Origin: Streptomyces sp. ISL-36
GTDB taxonomy: Bacteria; Actinomycetota; Actinomycetes; Streptomycetales; Streptomycetaceae
Direction of reading: 5' to 3'
DNA: 47,532 nucleotides
NCBI RefSeq assembly: GCF_018614205.1
Contig: NZ_JAGGOS010000055.1
Span: 1 to 47,532 of the forward strand
The position numbers and the translations under genes were made by a program. Under the pieces are notes generated by a model. The model was not told where the DNA came from, did not search any database, and was given only the letters and a program-made list of their open reading frames with translations. Positions 40,997 through 47,532 of the stretch are shown here, piece after piece. How positions within the stretch are numbered: the stretch's first letter is position 1; each line of letters starts with the position of its first letter.

Positions 40997-41032
40997 GAGG
41001 AGGCCCCGGGGGGATCCCCCCGGGGCCTCCTC
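40997..41032 (-). terminator. Terminator after thrS
   Basis: The sequence is an almost uninterrupted palindrome: 17 bases on each side (40997-41013 and 41016-41032) around AT. It starts 15 nt past the thrS stop. It has no U run but is very stable. Confidence 0.85.
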
Positions 41033-41046
41033 ACCGTGGTGACGGG

Positions 41047-43023
41047 TCAGACCTGGACGCGGTCCTCGACGATCTTGGCGATCTTGGCGATGGCCTCGTC
41101 GACCGGGATGCCGTTCTCCTGCGAACCGTCGCGGTAGCGGAAGGAGACGGCCCCTGCGGCCATGTCCTCGTCACCGGCGATGATCATGAACGGGACCTTC
41201 TGCTTCTGCGCGTTGCGGATCTTCTTCTGCATCCGGTCCGAGGAGGCGTCGACCTCCACCCGCAGCCCCTGCTTCTTCGCCTTGGCGGCGAACTCCTGCA
41301 GGTACGGGATGTGCGCGTCGCCGATCGGGATGCCGGTCGCCTGCACCGGGGCAAGCCACGCCGGGAAGGCGCCCGCGTAGTGCTCCAGAAGCACCGCGAA
41401 GAAGCGCTCGATGGAACCGAACAGCGCGCGGTGGATCATGACCGGACGCTGCTTGGTGCCGTCAGGACCGGTGTACTCCAGGTCGAAGCGCTCCGGCAGG
41501 TTGAAGTCCAGCTGCACGGTCGACATCTGCCAGGTACGGCCGATCGCGTCCCGCGCCTGCACCGAGATCTTCGGGCCGTAGAACGCGGCGCCGCCCGGGT
41601 CGGGGGTGAGCGGGAGACCCTGCTTCTCGGCGACCTGCTGGAGGACCGCGGTGGCCTCCTCCCAGATCTCGTCCGAGCCGACGAACTTCTCCGGGTCCTT
41701 GGTGGACAGCTCCAGGTAGAAGTCGGTCAGACCGTAGTCGCGCAGCAGGTTCAGGACGAAGGTGAGGGTCTTGTCGAGCTCCTCCGCCATCTGCTCCTTG
41801 GTGCAGTAGATGTGCGCGTCGTCCTGGGTGAAGCCGCGGGCCCGGGTCAGACCGTGCACGACGCCGGACTTCTCGTACCGGTACACGGTGCCGAACTCGA
41901 AGAGGCGCAGCGGCAGTTCACGGTAGGACCGGCCGCGCGCGTCGAAGATCAGGTTGTGCATCGGGCAGTTCATGGGCTTGAGGTAGTAGTCCACGCCCTC
42001 GTCGAGCTGCATGGGGGGGTACATGCCCTCGGCGTACCAGTCGAGGTGGCCCGACTTCTCGAACAGCTTGCCCTTGGTGGCGTGCGGCGAGTAGACGAAC
42101 TCGTAGCCCTCCTCCTCGTGGCGCTTGCGCGAGTAGTCCTCCATGACCCGGCGGATGATGCCGCCCTTGGGGTGGAAGACGGCGAGGCCGGAGCCGATCT
42201 CGTCCGGGATGGAGAAGAGGTCGAGCTCGTTGCCGAGCTTGCGGTGGTCGCGCTTCTCGGCCTCGGCGAGGAAGTCGAGGTGGGCCTTCAGCTCGTCCTT
42301 CGACGGCCAGGCGGTGCCGTAGATGCGCTGGAGCATCGGGTTCTTCTCGCTGCCGCGCCAGTAGGCGGCCGCGTTGCGCATCAGCTTGAACGCCGGGATG
42401 TTCCGGGTGGTGGGCAGGTGGGGACCGCGGCAGAGGTCCTTCCAGCACAGATCGCCGGTCTTGGCGTCGAGGTTGTCGTAGATGGTCAGCTCGCCGCCGC
42501 CCACCTCGACGTTCGCACCGTCGTCGGTCGACGCCGAGCCCTTGATCCCGATGAGCTCCAGCTTGTACGGCTCGTCGGCGAGCTCCTCGCGGGCGGCCTC
42601 GTCGGTGACCACACGGCGGGAGAAGCGCTGCCCCCGCTTCTGGATCTCCTGCATCTTCTTCTCGATGGTCTTGAGATCCTCGGGGGTGAACGGCTTCTCG
42701 ACGTCGAAGTCGTAGTAGAAGCCGTCACGGACCGGCGGGCCGATGCCCAGCTTGGCCTCGGGGAAGAGTTCCTGCACGGCCTGGGCCATGACGTGCGCGG
42801 TGGAGTGGCGCAGGATGTCGAGACCGTCCGGGGAGGAGATCTCGACGGGTTCGACGACATCGCCCTCGGCGACGACGTAGGTGAGGTCCTTCAGCTCACC
42901 GCCGACGCGGGCGGCGATCACGGACCGGTCGTCGGCGAACAGCGCGCCGGCGGTGGTGCCCGCGCTCACCGCCCGATCCTCGGCTCCTGAGGCGGACTGG
43001 ACGGTCACACGGACATCAGACAC
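41047..43023 (-). CDS. thrS: Threonyl-tRNA synthetase
   Basis: ThrS charges tRNA-Thr and removes mischarged serine. The 658-aa protein has a TGS domain (1-65), an editing domain with [16 protein letters not shown] and the zinc-type [12 protein letters not shown], and the class II core with [28 protein letters not shown] and [14 protein letters not shown]. The anticodon domain lies at the end. The GTG at 43023 gives [16 protein letters not shown] at 43116-43111 may be its -10. No T-box features were found in the leader. A strong terminator separates it from the HIT gene. Confidence 0.97.
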   Translation of the reverse strand: MSDVRVTVQSASGAEDRAVSAGTTAGALFADDRSVIAARVGGELKDLTYVVAEGDVVEPVEISSPDGLDILRHSTAHVMAQAVQELFPEAKLGIGPPVRDGFYYDFDVEKPFTPEDLKTIEKKMQEIQKRGQRFSRRVVTDEAAREELADEPYKLELIGIKGSASTDDGANVEVGGGELTIYDNLDAKTGDLCWKDLCRGPHLPTTRNIPAFKLMRNAAAYWRGSEKNPMLQRIYGTAWPSKDELKAHLDFLAEAEKRDHRKLGNELDLFSIPDEIGSGLAVFHPKGGIIRRVMEDYSRKRHEEEGYEFVYSPHATKGKLFEKSGHLDWYAEGMYPPMQLDEGVDYYLKPMNCPMHNLIFDARGRSYRELPLRLFEFGTVYRYEKSGVVHGLTRARGFTQDDAHIYCTKEQMAEELDKTLTFVLNLLRDYGLTDFYLELSTKDPEKFVGSDEIWEEATAVLQQVAEKQGLPLTPDPGGAAFYGPKISVQARDAIGRTWQMSTVQLDFNLPERFDLEYTGPDGTKQRPVMIHRALFGSIERFFAVLLEHYAGAFPAWLAPVQATGIPIGDAHIPYLQEFAAKAKKQGLRVEVDASSDRMQKKIRNAQKQKVPFMIIAGDEDMAAGAVSFRYRDGSQENGIPVDEAIAKIAKIVEDRVQV

Positions 43024-43110
43024 GGATGCTCTTCTCCATAAGGGCGCAGGCAGACACGAAGTGCCGGCGCCGACGGTGCGCGGCAGAGACGAGGTGCCGC
43101 GTCGCCGTCG

Positions 43111-43116
43111 ATCGTA
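43111..43116 (-). promoter_or_regulatory. Possible -10 element of thrS
   Basis: TACGAT on the minus strand lies 88 bp before the thrS start and fits TANNNT. No good -35 is seen at 16-19 bp, so the call is weak. It lies between the 34-bp repeats and thrS. Confidence 0.35.
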
Positions 43117-43176
43117 CCGAGCCCGGACCCCCACCCGCGAAACGGTGCGCCGAGACCGGGCCCGACTCCCCCGAAA

Positions 43177-43294
43177 CGGCCGGGCGGGACCGAGTCGCGC
43201 CGCCGGGCGGCGGCCGGGCGGGACCAAGCCGCACCGTCGGACGGCGGCCGGGCGGGACCGAGCCGCGCCGCCGGGCGGCGACGGGGCGGGACCG
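43177..43294. repeat. 34-bp tandem repeats upstream of thrS
   Basis: Three full 34-bp units (43177-43210, 43211-43244, 43245-43278) are followed by a partial fourth (43279-43294). Each full unit ends in an 11-bp dyad. Units 1 and 3 have CCGCC-G-GGCGG and unit 2 has CCGTC-G-GACGG, so both arms changed together. The length is not a multiple of three and the array is between genes, so it is not coding. Confidence 0.85.
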
Positions 43295-43342
43295 GGCCCG
43301 GGCGGGTCCGGGCAGGTCCGGCTGGGACACCCGAGTGCGCCG

Positions 43343-44644
43343 TCATTCGCCCCCGCAGGCCTCCTCGAAGAAGTCGAGGTTCTCGTGCAGCGACTTCATC
43401 AGCCGGTCCCGCTCCGCCTCGTCCACCTGCACCGGTACGACCCCGGACGCGTCGGTCAGCCGCCGGAACCCTCCCCTGCTCTCCAGGCGGCCGAGGACCC
43501 GGATCGGCAGCCCGACCAGGTGCGCGTGGCCCGCCGTGCGGTACGACTCCTCGTCCAAGGTCACCCTGACGTGCGGCACCTCCGCACCCGCCAGGACCCG
43601 CAGCCGTACGGTGCCCTCCCCGCGCGGACCCGAGCGGCGCATCCGGACCACCGCCCCGGTGATCCGTACCGGCACCGACGGCTCGTCGGTCAGATAGCGG
43701 GCGCCCGCCTCGCGCAGCGCGGGAAGGTCGCCGGGGGAGAACTCGACGGGCTCCGGCCGCGGGGCGCAGCCCGCCGGCGTCCCGGCGGCGGGGGCCCACT
43801 CCAGCGCCACCCGGGCGCCCTCGGTCCCGCGCACCAGCGCGACCAGCGCCTCGGTGAGTTCGCGGCTCACCCCCGCCTCGACGGCGGCGTCGAACGCCTC
43901 CATCCCGCCCGTGGCCCGCTGATAGTCGGTGGCCTCCCGGGCCGCGTAGAGGGCGTGGTAGAGGCGTACGGCGACGGCCCGGCCCGGATCGACGGGGACG
44001 AAGGCGGTCAGGCCCCGGCCCCCCGGAGCCGCCCCGACGGCCACCCCCTCCAAGGAGGCCTGGGCCTGACGGCGGTGCCGGGCGCCGTAGTAGCCGGCAC
44101 GGCCGCGGACGGCGAGGGCGCCGGCCAGCAGGAGCCGGCGGGCGGCGGACCTCAGCTGCTCCTGGACGCTCCAGGGCACCGTGCCGGAGGGGCCCGACGG
44201 CATGTCGCGCCACCAGCGGATCTCGTCGCTGGGCACGGTCAGCCCGATCAGCACCTCCCGGGCCGACGGCGCGGCGCTGCGGGCGAGGGCTGTGAGCGCC
44301 TCACCGAGCAGGTCCTCGCAGTCGGGGAACGCGCGGCTCTCGGGCACCAGGAGGCTCGTGCCGCCCGTGGAGCCCACCGGGTCCGGCGGGGTCCACCGGC
44401 TGTAGCGGCCGGCGGCGCCGCCGCGCCGTCGCCAGCCGTGGCGGGCGAGGAGCGCGCCGAGGACGAGCGGGTCGACGCGCCCGGGGTCGGGGATGCCTCC
44501 GGTCTCGGCCCAGGGACCGGCCGGGGCGCCGGGGATCTCGCTCCCGTGGCCCGGGCCGTCGCCGGGTGCCGGATGGGGACGGAAGGGCGGGAGCGCGGGC
44601 TCGTGGCCGGTCCCGTCTCCTGGTTCCTCGATCGGCCGGTGCAT
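43343..44644 (-). CDS. Protein of unknown function paired with DUF4365
   Basis: I do not recognise the family. The 433-aa protein has a Pro/Gly-rich head (1-60), then an alpha/beta region with [20 protein letters not shown] and [18 protein letters not shown] central helical part follows ([19 protein letters not shown]). The C-terminal beta-rich segment (about 330-415) contains [30 protein letters not shown] and [18 protein letters not shown], which looks like an OB-type barrel. The ATG at 44644 shares a base with the stop of the DUF4365 gene (TGATG), with GGAG six bases upstream; the TTG just before it is the alternative. The two products probably work together. Confidence 0.85.
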   Translation of the reverse strand: MHRPIEEPGDGTGHEPALPPFRPHPAPGDGPGHGSEIPGAPAGPWAETGGIPDPGRVDPLVLGALLARHGWRRRGGAAGRYSRWTPPDPVGSTGGTSLLVPESRAFPDCEDLLGEALTALARSAAPSAREVLIGLTVPSDEIRWWRDMPSGPSGTVPWSVQEQLRSAARRLLLAGALAVRGRAGYYGARHRRQAQASLEGVAVGAAPGGRGLTAFVPVDPGRAVAVRLYHALYAAREATDYQRATGGMEAFDAAVEAGVSRELTEALVALVRGTEGARVALEWAPAAGTPAGCAPRPEPVEFSPGDLPALREAGARYLTDEPSVPVRITGAVVRMRRSGPRGEGTVRLRVLAGAEVPHVRVTLDEESYRTAGHAHLVGLPIRVLGRLESRGGFRRLTDASGVVPVQVDEAERDRLMKSLHENLDFFEEACGGE

Positions 44645-45210
44645 CAAGGTCTCCCTCCCACGCCGACACGGGTCATGATCTCGCAGAGCGCCCGGTCGTC
44701 GAAGATCCGCGCCGTCGGGACGCGCACGGTGGTCCGGCGCCGTCCCGTGACCGGATGGCCGGCCAGGTTGATCCAGTAGCAGCAGTGCCGCAGGTCGAGC
44801 CGGTCATGGTCGGCCCGCAGCCAGTCGTCCTGCGAGCGCGGGACGAGCATCACGACCAGGATCTTGTGCACCGCGACGGGGGTCCGCGCCAGCTTCACCA
44901 GATGGTCGTTGTCCAGCGTGAAGGAGAACGCGGACCCGGTCGGCCGCGGCGGTATCTGGTAGGTGCACTTGAGCTGCACCTTGATGGTCACTTCGTCGTC
45001 GACCGTGTGGCCGGGAGCGCTGTGGCTCACGTGCCAGTCGATGCCGTTGTCCGGAAACGGCTGCGACAGCGAACAGCCCGCCGCCGCCGCGACCGCGTGC
45101 AGATAACCCACCTGAAGCGTCTCCATGCAGGCGGTGGTGGCGAGTGAGCCGCGCAGTGGTGCTGCCCGCTGGGGCGGCAGCCCTCCCGATTCGGGCTGGG
45201 CGAGCGCCAT
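44644..45210 (-). CDS. DUF4365 domain protein, nuclease-like fold
   Basis: The 188-aa protein has the DUF4365 pattern: an N-terminal helix (TACMETLQVGYLHAVAAAAG), then NGIDWHVSH with Asp58, then IKVQLKCTYQ with Gln79 and Lys81. The Asp and QxK pair resembles a PD-(D/E)XK nuclease core, but nuclease activity is an inference. The start is ATG at 45210 with a weak AAGGGA upstream. An ATG seven codons earlier (45231) is possible. It overlaps the next gene, so the two are co-translated, and it diverges from an exonuclease gene 120 bp away. Confidence 0.85.
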   Translation of the reverse strand: MALAQPESGGLPPQRAAPLRGSLATTACMETLQVGYLHAVAAAAGCSLSQPFPDNGIDWHVSHSAPGHTVDDEVTIKVQLKCTYQIPPRPTGSAFSFTLDNDHLVKLARTPVAVHKILVVMLVPRSQDDWLRADHDRLDLRHCCYWINLAGHPVTGRRRTTVRVPTARIFDDRALCEIMTRVGVGGRP

Positions 45211-45330
45211 GTCAATTCCCTTCCCCGTCATCTGTGTTGTCACCGGGCGGCGTACGGCGCAAACAGTCCGGGTATCACCGATTCGGGCAGGGACATCGCC
45301 ATCTGCCCCACATGTGCGAGGAGTTCGGGG

Positions 45331-46056
45331 ATGACGCACTGGTATGAGGGGCCCCTGGCCGCATTCGACACGGAAACCACGGGAGTTGACGTCGAGGAGG
45401 ACCGGATCGTCTCGGCCGCCCTCGTCGTCCAGGACACGGCGGGCGGGCGTCCGCGGATCACGCGCTGGCTGGTCAACCCTGGGATACCCGTGCCCGCCGC
45501 GGCCACGGAGGTTCACGGACTGACGGACGATCATCTGCGGCGGAACGGGCGCTGGCCCGCTCCGGTGATGGAGGAGGTGGCGCGGGCGCTCGCCGAGCAG
45601 TGTGCGGCGGGCCGGCCGCTGGTGGTGATGAACGCACCGTTCGACCTGACGATCCTGGACCGCGAGCTGCGCCGCCACCGCGCCTCCTCACTGGGCCGCT
45701 ATCTGGAGACGGCGCCGCTGTGCGTGCTGGATCCGCGGGTGCTCGACAAGCATCTGGACCGCTATCGCAAGGGCCGCCGGACGCTGACGGATCTGTGTGC
45801 GCAGTACGGCGTGCAGCTGGACGGCGCGCACGACGCGGCGGCGGACGCGGCGGCCGCGCTGGATGTCGTACGGGCGGTGGCGCGGCGTTTCGCGTCCCGG
45901 CTCGAACGGTTGTCGCCTGCGGAGCTGCACACCTTGCAGGCGGTGTGGCACGCGGCGCAGGCGAGGGGGCTGCAGGCCTGGTTCGCGCGCAACGGGACAC
46001 CGGAGGCGGTGGATCCGGCGTGGCCGCTCCGTCCGGAGCTGCGGACGGCGGCGTAG
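45331..46056 (+). CDS. DEDDh-type 3'-5' exonuclease
   Basis: The 241-aa protein resembles the epsilon subunit proofreading domain of DNA polymerase III. ExoI is AAFDTETTGVD (Asp13, Glu15), ExoII is VMNAPFDLTILD (Asp105), and ExoIII is GAHDAAADAAAALDVV (His167, Asp172). VHGLTDDHL is also typical. After residue 190 a short tail (WHAAQARGLQAWFARNGTP) follows that is not part of the core fold. It is likely a stand-alone DNA or RNA exonuclease. The ATG at 45331 has GAGGAG seven bases upstream. Confidence 0.93.
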   Translation: MTHWYEGPLAAFDTETTGVDVEEDRIVSAALVVQDTAGGRPRITRWLVNPGIPVPAAATEVHGLTDDHLRRNGRWPAPVMEEVARALAEQCAAGRPLVVMNAPFDLTILDRELRRHRASSLGRYLETAPLCVLDPRVLDKHLDRYRKGRRTLTDLCAQYGVQLDGAHDAAADAAAALDVVRAVARRFASRLERLSPAELHTLQAVWHAAQARGLQAWFARNGTPEAVDPAWPLRPELRTAA

Positions 46057-46070
46057 GCCGGGAATGCGGA

Positions 46071-46100
46071 AGGCCGGTCCGTCTTTCGACGGACCGGCCT
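46071..46100. terminator. Bidirectional terminator, exonuclease gene and tRNA-Val
   Basis: A perfect 13-bp stem (46071-46083 with 46088-46100) has a TTTC loop. It follows the exonuclease stop by 15 nt and the tRNA 3' end by 8 nt on the other strand. Confidence 0.85.
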
Positions 46101-46107
46101 CTCCCGG

Positions 46108-46179
46108 TGGGCGATACTGGGATCGAACCAGTGACCCCTTCGGTGTGAACGAAGTGCTCTCCCGCTGAGCTAATCGCCC
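46108..46179 (-). tRNA. tRNA-Val, anticodon CAC
   Basis: The minus strand folds into a full cloverleaf. The acceptor stem is GGGCGAT/ATCGCCC with discriminator A, the D arm is GCTC/GAGC, and the anticodon stem is CTTCG/CGAAG around the loop TTCACAC, giving anticodon CAC for GUG codons. The T arm is ACTGG/CCAGT with loop TTCGATC. CCA is not encoded. Confidence 0.97.
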
Positions 46180-46218
46180 GGGAACGGGTTGAACCATACA
46201 GGCCTCGACGGGCTTCGT

Positions 46219-46665
46219 TCAAACCCGGCGCAGTCGGGCGGCCAGGCCTCGCCGTCCGGCGCGCATCATCAGGGCGTGGTTGGCGCGGAAGACGGGCCGG
46301 CCGGGGACGGCGAGCCGGCGCATGAGGGGGCTGGTCACCTCGACCTCCTGCTCGTAGAGGGCGTGGGTGCCGGTCCCGCGAGGGGTGAGGGTCCAGCGCG
46401 CCCAGCCCTTGAGATCGCCCCGGAGGGAGACCTCCAGGACGTGGGCGACGGGGTCGCGGTGCCGGGCCTCGACGGTGACCCACAGGTCGTACGGGAGGAG
46501 TGAGCGGAACCGCGCGGTGCCGGTGTTCTCGTCGACGGGGAGGACCTCGCGCACCTGGGGCCACCACTGGGGGTAGTCCTCTCCGCGTTCGAGCACGGCG
46601 AAGACCGCGTCGGGCGGGGCGGCCAACTGCCAGACGCTGCGGAAGCGGTAGCGGCACCAGTCCAT
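46219..46665 (-). CDS. SRPBCC (START-like) family protein
   Basis: The 148-aa protein has the SRPBCC/polyketide-cyclase-like pattern. It begins with CRYRFRSVWQLAAPPDAVFA, followed by GEDYPQWWPQVREV, strands such as GTARFRSLLPYDLWVTVEAR and WARWTLTPRGTGTHALYEQE, and a long C-terminal helix (ANHALMMRAGRRGLAARLRR). Such proteins form a cavity for hydrophobic ligands; the ligand here is unknown. The ATG at 46665 is used, with GAGGAC just before it. An inverted repeat lies in the divergent gap to the next gene. Confidence 0.88.
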   Translation of the reverse strand: MDWCRYRFRSVWQLAAPPDAVFAVLERGEDYPQWWPQVREVLPVDENTGTARFRSLLPYDLWVTVEARHRDPVAHVLEVSLRGDLKGWARWTLTPRGTGTHALYEQEVEVTSPLMRRLAVPGRPVFRANHALMMRAGRRGLAARLRRV

Positions 46666-46678
46666 GTCCTCAGTGTGT

Positions 46679-46706
46679 ACGTACTCACGCCGGGATATGA
46701 GTACGT
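46679..46706. promoter_or_regulatory. Candidate operator, perfect 9-bp inverted repeat
   Basis: ACGTACTCA (46679-46687) and TGAGTACGT (46698-46706) are perfect inverted arms with a 10-bp spacer. They lie 14 bp before the SRPBCC start and 42 bp before the membrane protein start. The size and position suit a dimeric repressor site. Confidence 0.55.
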
Positions 46707-46747
46707 CCGCGCATGACCCCGGCTGTGTCCGGCGCCACACTCCGGGT

Positions 46748-47532
46748 ATGGACAATGCCTTGCCGCCCGCGGACGAGCTGGTGCTCGTCGACCGTGAGCT
46801 GGCTCAACTCGACGCCCGCAGGTCTCAGTTGCTGGCCCGCCGGGCCTGGCTGCTGCAGCTGCTGCACCCGGCCGCCGTGGCGCCGCGGGTGACGCCGCCG
46901 CGGCCGGTCGCGGATTCGACCCCGCGCAGCGCGCAGAACGTGCTGCTGACCCTGGGCGGGGCGCTGCTGACGATCGCGGCGGTGGCCTTCACGCTGGTGA
47001 GCTGGGGCTCGATGGGGATCGGCGGCCGCGCGGCCGTCCTCTTCGCGGTGACGTCGGCGGCGCTGGCCCTGCCGGTGGTGCTGCTGCGGCGCGGTCTGGC
47101 CTCCACGGCGGAGTCGGTGGCGGCGCTGGGGCTGGCCCTGATGGTGCTCGACGCGTACGCGCTGCACCGGGTGGCGCTGGCGGGCACGGACGGTCTGGCG
47201 TATGCGGCCGGGGCGTCGGCGGTGCTCGCGGGCGTGTGGACGGCGTACGGTTCGGCGCTCGGGCGGCTGTGGATCCCGCTGCCGGCGGCGGTGGTGGCGG
47301 CTCAACTGCCGCTTCCGCTCGGCGTGCTGGCGGCGGACGGCGGTCCGCTCGCGCTGGCCTGGGCGGCGCTCGCGACGGTCGTGCTGGACCTCGCCGTGGT
47401 GCTGTGGGTGAAGCCCGCCGCGGTACGGACGACGGCGGGCATCGGCGCCGGTGTGCTGGGCGGAGGGGCGCTGCTGACGGGCGCGCGGCTGTCGCTGTCG
47501 TCGGCGATCCCGGCGGGCGCGCTGCTGCTGGC
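46748..47532 (+). CDS. Large membrane protein, SCO7613-type N-terminus (partial)
   Basis: The frame runs open from ATG 46748 to the window end (261 codons, no stop). It starts with ALPPADELVLVDRELAQLDA, followed by RRAWLLQLLHP, a charged helical head. From about residue 65 a series of hydrophobic helices follows, such as NVLLTLGGALLTIAAVAFTL and AAVLFAVTSAALALPVVLL. I recall this head and helix pattern from Streptomyces proteins named after SCO7613, but the name is from memory. Function is unknown. It is truncated by the window, so total length is not known. It diverges from the SRPBCC gene, with an inverted repeat between them. Confidence 0.8.
   Translation, partial: MDNALPPADELVLVDRELAQLDARRSQLLARRAWLLQLLHPAAVAPRVTPPRPVADSTPRSAQNVLLTLGGALLTIAAVAFTLVSWGSMGIGGRAAVLFAVTSAALALPVVLLRRGLASTAESVAALGLALMVLDAYALHRVALAGTDGLAYAAGASAVLAGVWTAYGSALGRLWIPLPAAVVAAQLPLPLGVLAADGGPLALAWAALATVVLDLAVVLWVKPAAVRTTAGIGAGVLGGGALLTGARLSLSSAIPAGALLL

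Noticed and set aside
43024..43176. T-box riboswitch in the thrS leader
   Set aside because: No TGGNACCGCG-type T-box sequence or antiterminator pairing was found, and the leader is short.
43177..43294. CRISPR array
   Set aside because: The 34-bp units are directly adjacent with no spacers, and no cas genes are present.
45211..45240. TTGTCACCG near the DUF4365 start as a third PafBC site
   Set aside because: It differs at two core positions of TTGTCRGTG and has no TANNNT eight bases further on.

Overview
The window is a GC-rich actinomycete chromosome segment, almost certainly Streptomyces. Third codon positions are strongly G/C, GTG and TTG starts are frequent, and stop and start codons often overlap (GTGA, ATGA, TGATG). 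As far as I remember it, the gene order matches the conserved core region running from the aro genes to thrS in S. coelicolor. No insertion sequence, phage, CRISPR array or rRNA operon was seen. There is one tRNA gene, tRNA-Val(CAC).

Layout. 1-190: probable partial Pro-rich gene. 344-4596: aromatic pathway genes aroQ, aroB, aroK, aroC and aroE, all leftward. 4596-10349: leftward chain mltG, ruvX, alaS and two small membrane-linked proteins. 10519-12672: rightward STAND ATPase. 12725-13339: rpsD, with a divergent DUF2470 gene behind an iron box. 14255-18385: leftward rarA, a VKOR-like protein, hisS and a glyoxalase II-like hydrolase. 18540-20765: rightward membrane cyclophilin and DUF349 protein. 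20867-27614: leftward relA, apt, secF, secD and yajC (stringent response, purine salvage, Sec accessory proteins). 27780-30956: ruvB, ruvA, ruvC and yebC. 31019-32539: pdxT and pdxS (PLP synthesis). 32653-36034: a LemA-like protein, then pimA, PIM acyltransferase and phosphatidylinositol phosphate synthase. 36299-40299: rightward EF-G-like GTPase and a membrane protein. 40314-43023: HIT protein and thrS. 43343-45210: a two-gene unit of unknown function with a DUF4365 protein. 45331-46056: DEDDh exonuclease. 46108-46179: tRNA-Val. 46219-47532: SRPBCC protein and the start of a large membrane protein.

The coding content is mostly ordinary, conserved core genome. The most interesting signals are regulatory. 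Two near-identical promoters match the actinobacterial PafBC (RecA-NDp) damage-inducible consensus, one before rarA and one before ruvCAB. They imply a shared LexA-independent response and a leaderless rarA mRNA. A 17/19 iron box sits between rpsD and the DUF2470 gene. A 34-bp tandem repeat upstream of thrS carries a compensatory change that preserves a dyad. A perfect 9-bp inverted repeat lies between the last two genes. The DUF4365 two-gene unit is the best candidate for an undescribed protein system, but its function is not visible from sequence.
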